A stretch of DNA of 64,000 bases from Auanema rhodensis (lineage: Eukaryota > Nematoda > Chromadorea > Rhabditida > Rhabditidae), in contig OZ059898.1 in assembly GCA_964057225.1 (NCBI GenBank), positions 19,569,267 to 19,633,266 of the forward strand, given 5' to 3'. Position 1 is the stretch's first letter. The number at the start of each line of letters is the position of its first letter. Below the pieces are notes generated by a model. The model was not told where the DNA came from and ran no database searches. It saw only the letters and a list, made by a program, of their open reading frames with translations. The position numbers were made by a program, and so were the translations under genes. This document shows positions 38,347 to 51,000 of the stretch, piece after piece.

Positions 38347-41300
38347 GTAGTATAGTGCATTCGATGCGGATTTTTAAGCTGCGTCGATCTGTGTTATCAG
38401 ATTTGCGCTAGCTTAAAAATGCACCGAGATATCAACTGATATAAGTTTACACTTATATCCTCGATTTTCACCCTGAAGAATTAATTTTTTTGTTGAATAA
38501 CATTGTCCATCGTTTTTGCCTTGAAAAAAGGAATCTAAAAACATCTACTTTTTGCTAAATCATTTTAAAATTTTTTGAAAAAATTTTTGTCAAAATGTTT
38601 TTGGAAGCAATGTTGAGTGTACATGGAAACTCAACATACACTAATGCATCATTTTTCAAACGATCATAACTAATTTTTGTATTAAGCGTTTCTCAAAATA
38701 GTATAGTGCATTCGATGCGGATTTTTAAGCTGCGTCGATCTGTGTTATCAGATTTGCGCTAGCTTAAAAATGCACCGAGATATCAACTGATATAAGTTCA
38801 CACTTATATCCTCGATTTTCACCCTGAAGAATTAATTTTTTTGTTGAATAACATTGTCCATCGTTTTTGCCTTGAAAAAAGGAATCTAAAAACATCTACT
38901 TTTTGCTAAATTATTTTGAAATTTTTTGAAAAAATTTTTGTCAAAATGTTTTTGGAAGCAATGTTGAGTGTACATGGAAACTCAACATACACTAATGCAT
39001 CATTTTTCAAACGATCATAACTAATTTTTGTATTAAGCGTTTCTCAAAGTAGTATAGTGCATTCGATGCGGATTTTTAAGCTGCGTCGATCTGTGTTATC
39101 AGATTTGCGCTAGCTTAAAAATGCACCGAGATATCAACTGATATAAGTTTACACTTATATCCTCGATTTTCACCCTGAAGAATTAATTTTTTTGTTGAAT
39201 AACATTGTCCATCGTGTTTGCCTTGAAAAAAGGAATCTAAAAACATCTACTTTTTGCTAAATCATTTTAAAATTTTTTGAAAAAATTTTTGTCAAAATGT
39301 TTTTGGAAGCAATGTTGAGTGTACATGGAAACTCAACATACACTAATGCATCATTTTTCAAACGATCATAACTAATTTTTTTATTAAGCGTTTCTCAAAG
39401 TAGTATAGTGCATTCGATGCGGATTTTTAAGCTGCGTCGATCTGTGTTATCAGATTTGCGCTAGCTTGAAAATGCACCGAGATATCAACTGATATAAGTT
39501 CACACTTATATCCTCGATTTTCACCCTGAAGAATTAATTTTTTTGTTGAATAACATTGTCCATCGTTTTTGCCTTGAAAAAAGGAATCTAAAAACATCTA
39601 CTTTTTGCTAAATTATTTTGAAATTTTTTGAAAAAATTTTTGTCAAAATGTTTTTGGAAGCAATGTTGAGTGTACATGGAAACTCAACATACACTAATGC
39701 ATCATTTTTCAAACGATCATAACTAATTTTTGTATAAAGCGTTTTTCAATGTAGTATAGTGCATTCGATGCGGATTTTTAAGCTGCGTCGATCTGTGTTA
39801 TCAGATTTGCGCTAGCTTAAAAATGCACCGAGATATCAACTGATATAAGTTTACACTTATATCCTCGATTTTCACCCTGAAGAACTAATTTTTTCGTTGA
39901 AAAACATTGTCCATCGTGTTTGCCTTGAAAAAAGGAATCTAAAAACATCTACTTTTTGCTAAATCATTTTAAAATTTTTCGAAAAAATTTTTGTCAAAAT
40001 GTTTTGGAAGCAATGTTGAGTGTACATGGAAACTCAACATACACTAATGCATCATTTTTCAAACGATCATAACTAATTTTTGTATTAAGCGTTTCTCAAA
40101 GTAGTATAGTGCATTCGATGCGGATTTTTAAGCTGCGTCGATCTGTGTTATCAGATTTGCGCTAGCTTAAAAATGCACCGAGATATCAACTGATATAAGT
40201 TCACACTTATATCCTCGATTTTCACCCTGAAGAATTAATTTTTTTGTTGAATAACATTGTCCATCGTTTTTGCCTTGAAAAAAGGAATCTAAAAACATCT
40301 ACTTTTTGCTAAATTATTTTGAAATTTTTTGAAAAAATTTTTGTCAAAATGTTTTTGGAAGCAATGTTGAGTGTACATGGAAACTCAACATACACTAATG
40401 CATCATTTTTCAAACGATCATAACTAATTTTTGTATAAAGCGTTTTTCAATGTAGTATAGTGCATTCGATGCGGATTTTTAAGCTGCGTCGATCTGTGTT
40501 ATCAGATTTGCGCTAGCTTAAAAATGCACCGAGATATCAACTGATATAAGTTTACACTTATATCCTCGATTTTCACCCTGAAGAATTAATTTTTTTGTTG
40601 AATAACATTGTCCATCGTTTTTGCCTTGAAAAAAGGAATCTAAAAACATCTACTTTTTGCTAAATTATTCTGAAATTTTTTGAAAAAATTTTTGTCAAAA
40701 TGTTTTTGGAAGCAATGTTGAGTGTACATGGAAACTCAACATACACTAATGCATCATTTTTCAAACGATCATAACTAATTTTTGTATTAAGCGTTTTTCA
40801 AAGTAGTATAGTGCATTCGATGCGGATTTTTAAGCTGCGTCGATCTGTGTTATCAGATTTGCGCTAGCTTAAAAATGCACCGAGATATCAACTGATATAA
40901 GTTCACACTTATATCCTCGATTTTCACCCTGAAGAATTAATTTTTTTGTTGAATAACATTGTCCATCGTGTTTGCCTTGAAAAAAGGAATCTAAAAACAT
41001 CTACTTTTTGCTAAATCATTTTAAAATTTTTCGAAAAAATTTTTGTCAAAATGTTTTGGAAGCAATGTTGAGTGTACATGGAAACTCAACATACACTAAT
41101 GCATCATTTTTCAAACAATCATAACTAATTTTTGTATTAAGCGTTTCTCAATGTAGTATAGTGCATTCGATGCGGATTTTTAAGCTGCGTCGATCTGTGT
41201 TATCAGATTTGCGCTAGCTTAAAAATGCACCGAGATATCAACTGATATAAGTTTACACTTATATCCTCGATTTTCACCCTGAAGAATTAATTTTTTTGTT

Positions 41301-44059
41301 GAATAACATTGTCCATCGTTTTTGCCTTGAAAAAAGGAATCTAAAAACATCTACTTTTTGCTAAATCATTTTAAAATTTTTTGAAAAAATTTTTGTCAAA
41401 ATGTTTTTGGAAGCAATGTTGAGTGTACATGGAAACTCAACATACACTAATGCATCATTTTTCAAACGATCATAACTAATTTTTGTATTAAGCGTTTCTC
41501 AAAATAGTATAGTGCATTCGATGCGGATTTTTAAGCTGCGTCGATCTGTGTTATCAGATTTGCGCTAGCTTAAAAATGCACCGAGATATCAACTGATATA
41601 AGTTCACACTTATATCCTCGATTTTCACCCTGAAGAATTAATTTTTTTGTTGAATAACATTGTCCATCGTTTTTGCCTTGAAAAAAGGAATCTAAAAACA
41701 TCTACTTTTTGCTAAATTATTTTGAAATTTTTTGAAAAAATTTTTGTCAAAATGTTTTTGGAAGCAATGTTGAGTGTACATGGAAACTCAACATACACTA
41801 ATGCATCATTTTTCAAACGATCATAACTAATTTTTGTATTAAGCGTTTCTCAAAGTAGTATAGTGCATTCGATGCGGATTTTTAAGCTGCGTCGATCTGT
41901 GTTATCAGATTTGCGCTAGCTTAAAAATGCACCGAGATATCAACTGATATAAGTTTACACTTATATCCTCGATTTTCACCCTGAAGAATTAATTTTTTTG
42001 TTGAATAACATTGTCCATCGTGTTTGCCTTGAAAAAAGGAATCTAAAAACATCTACTTTTTGCTAAATCATTTTAAAATTTTTTGAAAAAATTTTTGTCA
42101 AAATGTTTTTGGAAGCAATGTTGAGTGTACATGGAAACTCAACATACACTAATGCATCATTTTTCAAACGATCATAACTAATTTTTTTATTAAGCGTTTC
42201 TCAAAGTAGTATAGTGCATTCGATGCGGATTTTTAAGCTGCGTCGATCTGTGTTATCAGATTTGCGCTAGCTTAAAAATGCACCGAGATATCAACTGATA
42301 TAAGTTCACACTTATATCCTCGATTTTCACCCTGAAGAATTAATTTTTTTGTTGAATAACATTGTCCATCGTTTTTGCCTTGAAAAAAGGAATCTAAAAA
42401 CATCTACTTTTTGCTAAATTATTTTGAAATTTTTTGAAAAAATTTTTGTCAAAATGTTTTTGGAAGCAATGTTGAGTGTACATGGAAACTCAACATACAC
42501 TAATGCATCATTTTTCAAACGATCATAACTAATTTTTGTATAAAGCGTTTTTCAATGTAGTATAGTGCATTCGATGCGGATTTTTAAGCTGCGTCGATCT
42601 GTGTTATCAGATTTGCGCTAGCTTAAAAATGCACCGAGATATCAACTGATATAAGTTTACACTTATATCCTCGATTTTCACCCTGAAGAACTAATTTTTT
42701 CGTTGAAAAACATTGTCCATCGTGTTTGCCTTGAAAAAAGGAATCTAAAAACATCTACTTTTTGCTAAATCATTTTAAAATTTTTCGAAAAAATTTTTGT
42801 CAAAATGTTTTGGAAGCAATGTTGAGTGTACATGGAAACTCAACATACACTAATGCATCATTTTTCAAACGATCATAACTAATTTTTGTATTAAGCGTTT
42901 CTCAAAGTAGTATAGTGCATTCGATGCGGATTTTTAAGCTGCGTCGATCTGTGTTATCAGATTTGCGCTAGCTTAAAAATGCACCGAGATATCAACTGAT
43001 ATAAGTTCACACTTATATCCTCGATTTTCACCCTGAAGAATTAATTTTTTTGTTGAATAACATTGTCCATCGTTTTTGCCTTGAAAAAAGGAATCTAAAA
43101 ACATCTACTTTTTGCTAAATTATTTTGAAATTTTTTGAAAAAATTTTTGTCAAAATGTTTTTGGAAGCAATGTTGAGTGTACATGGAAACTCAACATACA
43201 CTAATGCATCATTTTTCAAACGATCATAACTAATTTTTGTATAAAGCGTTTTTCAATGTAGTATAGTGCATTCGATGCGGATTTTTAAGCTGCGTCGATC
43301 TGTGTTATCAGATTTGCGCTAGCTTAAAAATGCACCGAGATATCAACTGATATAAGTTTACACTTATATCCTCGATTTTCACCCTGAAGAATTAATTTTT
43401 TTGTTGAATAACATTGTCCATCGTTTTTGCCTTGAAAAAAGGAATCTAAAAACATCTACTTTTTGCTAAATTATTCTGAAATTTTTTGAAAAAATTTTTG
43501 TCAAAATGTTTTTGGAAGCAATGTTGAGTGTACATGGAAACTCAACATACACTAATGCATCATTTTTCAAACGATCATAACTAATTTTTGTATTAAGCGT
43601 TTTTCAAAGTAGTATAGTGCATTCGATGCGGATTTTTAAGCTGCGTCGATCTGTGTTATCAGATTTGCGCTAGCTTAAAAATGCACCGAGATATCAACTG
43701 ATATAAGTTCACACTTATATCCTCGATTTTCACCCTGAAGAATTAATTTTTTTGTTGAATAACATTGTCCATCGTGTTTGCCTTGAAAAAAGGAATCTAA
43801 AAACATCTACTTTTTGCTAAATCATTTTAAAATTTTTCGAAAAAATTTTTGTCAAAATGTTTTGGAAGCAATGTTGAGTGTACATGGAAACTCAACATAC
43901 ACTAATGCATCATTTTTCAAACAATCATAACTAATTTTTGTATTAAGCGTTTCTCAATGTAGTATAGTGCATTCGATGCGGATTTTTAAGCTGCGTCGAT
44001 CTGTGTTATCAGATTTGCGCTAGCTTAAAAATGCACCGAGATATCAACTGATATAAGTT
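38347..44059. repeat. 2,806-bp octamer tandem duplication
   Basis: Bases 38,347-41,253 match those 2,806 bp to the right (8 monomers minus two 1-bp deletions). Shared marks are the rare ctcaaaatag (38,691/41,497) and gtataaagcg (39,732/42,538 and 40,433/43,239). A private difference is agcttgaaaatg near 39,468. The flanking mismatches at 38,346 and 41,254 set the edges, and the aligned length exceeds the unit as expected for a tandem event. Confidence 0.83.
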
Positions 44060-47000
44060 CACACTTATATCCTCGATTTTCACCCTGAAAAATTAATTTT
44101 TTTGTTGAATAACATTGTCCATCGTTTTTGCCTTGAAAAAAGGAATCTAAAAACATCTACTTTTTGCTAAATTATTTTGAAATTTTTTGAAAAAATTTTT
44201 GTCAAAATGTTTTTGGAAGCAATGTTGAGTGTACATGGAAACTCAACATACACTAATGCATCATTTTTCAAACGATCATAACTAATTTTTGTATAAAGCG
44301 TTTTTCAATGTAGTATAGTGCATTCGATGCGGATTTTTAAGCTGCGTCGATCTGTGTTATCAGATTTGCGCTAGCTTAAAAATGCACCGAGATATCAACT
44401 GATATAAGTTTACACTTATATCCTCGATTTTCACCCTGAAGAACTAATTTTTTCGTTGAAAAACATTGTCCATCGTGTTTGCCTTGAAAAAAGGAATCTA
44501 AAAACATCTACTTTTTGCTAAATCATTTTAAAATTTTTCGAAAAAATTTTTGTCAAAATGTTTTGGAAGCAATGTTGAGTGTACATGGAAACTCAACATA
44601 CACTAATGCATCATTTTTCAAACAATCATAACTAATTTTTGTATTAAGCGTTTCTCAATGTAGTATAGTGCATTCGATGCGGATTTTTAAGCTGCGTCGA
44701 TCTGTGTTATCAGATTTGCGCTAGCTTAAAAATGCACCGAGATATCAACTGATATAAGTTCACACTTATATCCTCGATTTTCACCCTGAAGAATTAATTT
44801 TTTTGTTGAATAACATTGTCCATCGTTTTTGCCTTGAAAAAAGGAATCTAAAAACATCTACTTTTTGCTAAATTATTTTGAAATTTTTTGAAAAAATTTT
44901 TGTCAAAATGTTTTTGGAAGCAATGTTGAGTGTACATGGAAACTCAACATACACTAATGCATCATTTTTCAAACGATCATAACTAATTTTTTTATTAAGC
45001 GTTTCTCAAAGTAGTATAGTGCATTCGATGCGGATTTTTAAGCTGCGTCGATCTGTGTTATCAGATTTGCGCTAGCTTAAAAATGCACCGAGATATCAAC
45101 TGATATAAGTTTACACTTATATCCTCGATTTTCACCCTGAAGAACTAATTTTTTCGTTGAAAAACATTGTCCATCGTGTTTGCCTTGAAAAAAGGAATCT
45201 AAAAACATCTACTTTTTGCTAAATTATTTCGAAATTTTTCGAAAAAATTTTTGTCAAAATGTTTTTGGAAGCAATGTTGAGTGTACATGGAAACTCAACA
45301 TACACTAATGCATCATTTTTCAAACGATCATAACTAATTTTTGTATTAAGCGTTTCTCAAAGTAGTATAGTGCATTCGATGCGGATTTTTAAGCTGCGTC
45401 GATCTGTGGTATCAGATTTGCGCTAGCTTAAAAATGCACCGAGATATCAACTGATATAAGTTCACACTTATATCCTCGATTTTCACCCTGAAGAATTAAT
45501 TTTTTTGTTGAATAACATTGTCCATCGTCTTTGCCTTGAAAAAAAGAATCTAAAAACATCTACTTTTTGCTAAATTATTTTGAAATTTTTTGAAAAAATT
45601 TTTGTCAAAATGTTTTTGGAAGCAATGTTGAGTGTACATGGAAACTCAACATACACTAATGCATCATTTTTCAAACGATCATAACTAATTTTTGTATTAA
45701 GCGTTTTTCAAAGTAGTATAGTGCATTCGATGCGGATTTTTAAGCTGCGTCGATCTGTGTTATCAGATTTGCGCTAGCTTAAAAATGCACCGAGATATCA
45801 ACTGATATAAGTTCACACTTATATCCTCGATTTTCACCCTGAAGAATTAATTTTTTTGTTGAATAACATTGTCCATCGTGTTTGCCTTGAAAAAAGGAAT
45901 CTAAAAACATCTACTTTTTGCTAAATCATTTTAAAATTTTTCGAAAAAATTTTTGTCAAAATGTTTTGGAAGCAATGTTGAGTGTACATGGAAACTCAAC
46001 ATACACTAATGCATCATTTTTCAAACAATCATAACTAATTTTTGTATTAAGCGTTTCTCAATGTAGTATAGTGCATTCGATGCGGATTTTTAAGCTGCGT
46101 CGATCTGTGTTATCAGATTTGCGCTAGCTTAAAAATGCACCGAGATATCAACTGATATAAGTTCACACTTATATCCTCGATTTTCACCCTGAAAAATTAA
46201 TTTTTTTGTTGAATAACATTGTCCATCGTTTTTGCCTTGAAAAAAGGAATCTAAAAACATCTACTTTTTGCTAAATTATTTTGAAATTTTTTGAAAAAAT
46301 TTTTGTCAAAATGTTTTTGGAAGCAATGTTGAGTGTACATGGAAACTCAACATACACTAATGCATCATTTTTCAAACGATCATAACTAATTTTTGTATAA
46401 AGCGTTTTTCAATGTAGTATAGTGCATTCGATGCGGATTTTTAAGCTGCGTCGATCTGTGTTATCAGATTTGCGCTAGCTTAAAAATGCACCGAGATATC
46501 AACTGATATAAGTTTACACTTATATCCTCGATTTTCACCCTGAAGAACTAATTTTTTCGTTGAAAAACATTGTCCATCGTGTTTGCCTTGAAAAAAGGAA
46601 TCTAAAAACATCTACTTTTTGCTAAATCATTTTAAAATTTTTCGAAAAAATTTTTGTCAAAATGTTTTGGAAGCAATGTTGAGTGTACATGGAAACTCAA
46701 CATACACTAATGCATCATTTTTCAAACAATCATAACTAATTTTTGTATTAAGCGTTTCTCAATGTAGTATAGTGCATTCGATGCGGATTTTTAAGCTGCG
46801 TCGATCTGTGTTATCAGATTTGCGCTAGCTTAAAAATGCACCGAGATATCAACTGATATAAGTTCACACTTATATCCTCGATTTTCACCCTGAAGAATTA
46901 ATTTTTTTGTTGAATAACATTGTCCATCGTTTTTGCCTTGAAAAAAGGAATCTAAAAACATCTACTTTTTGCTAAATTATTTTGAAATTTTTTGAAAAAA

Positions 47001-47810
47001 TTTTTGTCAAAATGTTTTTGGAAGCAATGTTGAGTGTACATGGAAACTCAACATACACTAATGCATCATTTTTCAAACGATCATAACTAATTTTTTTATT
47101 AAGCGTTTCTCAAAGTAGTATAGTGCATTCGATGCGGATTTTTAAGCTGCGTCGATCTGTGTTATCAGATTTGCGCTAGCTTAAAAATGCACCGAGATAT
47201 CAACTGATATAAGTTTACACTTATATCCTCGATTTTCACCCTGAAGAACTAATTTTTTCGTTGAAAAACATTGTCCATCGTGTTTGCCTTGAAAAAAGGA
47301 ATCTAAAAACATCTACTTTTTGCTAAATTATTTCGAAATTTTTCGAAAAAATTTTTGTCAAAATGTTTTTGGAAGCAATGTTGAGTGTACATGGAAACTC
47401 AACATACACTAATGCATCATTTTTCAAACGATCATAACTAATTTTTGTATTAAGCGTTTCTCAAAGTAGTATAGTGCATTCGATGCGGATTTTTAAGCTG
47501 CGTCGATCTGTGGTATCAGATTTGCGCTAGCTTAAAAATGCACCGAGATATCAACTGATATAAGTTCACACTTATATCCTCGATTTTCACCCTGAAGAAT
47601 TAATTTTTTTGTTGAATAACATTGTCCATCGTCTTTGCCTTGAAAAAAAGAATCTAAAAACATCTACTTTTTGCTAAATTATTTTGAAATTTTTTGAAAA
47701 AATTTTTGTCAAAATGTTTTTGGAAGCAATGTTGAGTGTACATGGAAACTCAACATACACTAATGCATCATTTTTCAAACGATCATAACTAATTTTTGTA
47801 TTAAGCGTTT
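43477..47810. repeat. 2,104-bp hexamer tandem duplication
   Basis: Bases 43,477-45,706 match those 2,104 bp to the right (6 monomers minus two 1-bp deletions). Shared marks are ctgaaaaattaa (44,085/46,189), gtataaagcg (44,291/46,395) and gatctgtggt (45,401/47,505). Mismatches at 43,476 and 45,707 bound it. It overlaps the end of the octamer duplication, so its source included the right-hand part of the second octamer copy. Confidence 0.8.
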
Positions 47811-48049
47811 CTCAAAGTAGTATAGTGCATTCGATGCGGATTTTTAAGCTGCGTCGATCTGTGTTATCAGATTTGCGCTAGCTTAAAAATGCACCGAGAT
47901 ATCAACTGATATAAGTTCACACTTATATCCTCGATTTTCACCCTGAAGAATTAATTTTTTTGTTGAATAACATTGTCCATCGTCTTTGCCTTGAAAAAAG
48001 GAATCTAAAAACATCTACTTTTTGCTAAATTATTTTGAAATTTTTTGAT

Positions 48050-51000
48050 AAAATTTTTGTCAAAATGTTTTTGGAAGCAATGTTGAGTGTACATGGAAAC
48101 TCAACATACACTAATGCATCATTTTTCAAACGATCATAACTAATTTTTGTATTAAGCGTTTCTCAAAGTAGTATAGTGCATTCGATGCGGATTTTTAAGC
48201 TGCGTCGATCTGTGTTATCAGATTTGCGCTAGCTTAAAAATGCACCGAGATATCAACTGATATAAGTTCACACTTATATCCTCGATTTTCACCCTGAAGA
48301 ATTAATTTTTTTGTTGAATAACATTGTCCATCGTTTTTGCCTTGAAAAAAGGAATCTAAAAACATCTACTTTTTGCTAAATTATTTTGAAATTTTTTGAA
48401 AAAATTTTTGTCAAAATGTTTTTGGAAGCAATGTTGAGTGTACATGGAAACTCAACATACACTAATGCATCATTTTTCAAACGATCATAACTAATTTTTG
48501 TATAAAGCGTTTTTCAATGTAGTATAGTGCATTCGATGCGGATTTTTAAGCTGCGTCGATCTGTGTTATCAGATTTGCGCTAGCTTAAAAATGCACCGAG
48601 ATATCAACTGATATAAGTTTACACTTATATCCTCGATTTTCACCCTGAAGAACTAATTTTTTCGTTGAAAAACATTGTCCATCGTGTTTGCCTTGAAAAA
48701 AGGAATCTAAAAACATCTACTTTTTGCTAAATCATTTTAAAATTTTTCGAAAAAATTTTTGTCAAAATGTTTTGGAAGCAATGTTGAGTGTACATGGAAA
48801 CTCAACATACACTAATGCATCATTTTTCAAACAATCATAACTAATTTTTGTATTAAGCGTTTCTCAATGTAGTATAGTGCATTCGATGCGGATTTTTAAG
48901 CTGCGTCGATCTGTGTTATCAGATTTGCGCTAGCTTAAAAATGCACCGAGATATCAACTGATATAAGTTCACACTTATATCCTCGATTTTCACCCTGAAG
49001 AATTAATTTTTTCGTTGAATAACATTGTCCATCGTGTTTGCCTTGAAAAAAGGAATCTAAAAACATCTACTTTTTGCTAAATTATTTTGAAATTTTTTGA
49101 AAAAATTTTTGTCAAAATGTTTTTGGAAGCAATGTTGAGTGTACATGGAAACTCAACATACACTAATGCATCATTTTTCAAACGATCATAACTAATTTTT
49201 CTATTAAGCGTTTCTCAATGTAGTATAGTGCATTCGATGCGGATTTTTAAGCTGCGTCGATCTGTGTTATCAGATTTGCGCTAGCTTAAAAATGCACCGA
49301 GATATCAACTGATATAAGTTTACACTTATATCCTCGATTTTCACCCTGAAGAACTAATTTTTTCGTTGAAAAACATTGTCCATCGTGTTTGCCTTGAAAA
49401 AAGGAATCTAAAAACATCTACTTTTTTGCTAAATTATTTCGAAATTTTTCGAAAAAATTTTTGTCAAAATGTTTTTGGAAGCAATGTTGAGTGTACATGG
49501 AAACTCAACATACACTAATGCATCATTTTTCAAACGATCATAACTAATTTTTGTATTAAGCGTTTCTCAAAGTAGTATAGTGCATTCGATGCGGATTTTT
49601 AAGCTGCGTCGATCTGTGGTATCAGATTTGCGCTAGCTTAAAAATGCACCGAGATATCAACTGATATAAGTTCACACTTATATCCTCGATTTTCACCCTG
49701 AAGAATTAATTTTTTTGTTGAATGACATTGTCCATCGTTTTTGCCTTGAAAAAAGGAATCTAAAAACATCTACTTTTTGCTAAATTATTTTGAAATTTTT
49801 TGAAAAAATTTTTGTCAAAATGTTTTTGGAAGCAATGTTGAGTGTACATGGAAACTCAACATACACTAATGCATCATTTTTCAAACGATCATAACTAATT
49901 TTTGTATAAAGCGTTTTTCAATGTAGTATAGTGCATTCGATGCGGATTTTTAAGCTGCGTCGATCTGTGTTATCAGATTTGCGCTAGCTTAAAAATGCAC
50001 CGAGATATCAACTGATATAAGTTTACACTTATATCCTCGATTTTCACCCTGAAGAACTAATTTTTTCGTTGAAAAACATTGTCCATCGTGTTTGCCTTGA
50101 AAAAAGGAATCTAAAAACATCTACTTTTTGCTAAATCATTTTAAAATTTTTCGAAAAAATTTTTGTCAAAATGTTTTGGAAGCAATGTTGAGTGTACATG
50201 GAAACTCAACATACACTAATGCATCATTTTTCAAACAATCATAACTAATTTTTGTATTAAGCGTTTCTCAATGTAGTATAGTGCATTCGATGCGGATTTT
50301 TAAGCTGCGTCGATCTGTGTTATCAGATTTGCGCTAGCTTAAAAATGCACCGAGATATCAACTGATATAAGTTCACACTTATATCCTCGATTTTCACCCT
50401 GAAGAATTAATTTTTTTGTTGAATAACATTGTCCATCGTTTTTGCCTTGAAAAAAGGAATCTAAAAACATCTACTTTTTGCTAAATTATTTTGAAATTTT
50501 TTGAAAAAATTTTTGTCAAAATGTTTTTGGAAGCAATGTTGAGTGTACATGGAAACTCAACATACACTAATGCATCATTTTTCAAACGATCATAACTAAT
50601 TTTTTTATTAAGCGTTTCTCAAAGTAGTATAGTGCATTCGATGCGGATTTTTAAGCTGCGTCGATCTGTGTTATCAGATTTGCGCTAGCTTAAAAATGCA
50701 CCGAGATATCAACTGATATAAGTTTACACTTATATCCTCGATTTTCACCCTGAAGAACTAATTTTTTCGTTGAAAAACATTGTCCATCGTGTTTGCCTTG
50801 AAAAAAGAAATCTAAAAACATCTACTTTTTTGCTAAATTATTTCGAAATTTTTCGAAAAAATTTTTGTCAAAATGTTTTTGGAAGCAATGTTGAGTGTAC
50901 ATGGAAACTCAACATACACTAATGCATCATTTTTCAAACGATCATAACTAATTTTTGTATTAAGCGTTTCTCAAAGTAGTATAGTGCATTCGATGCGGAT

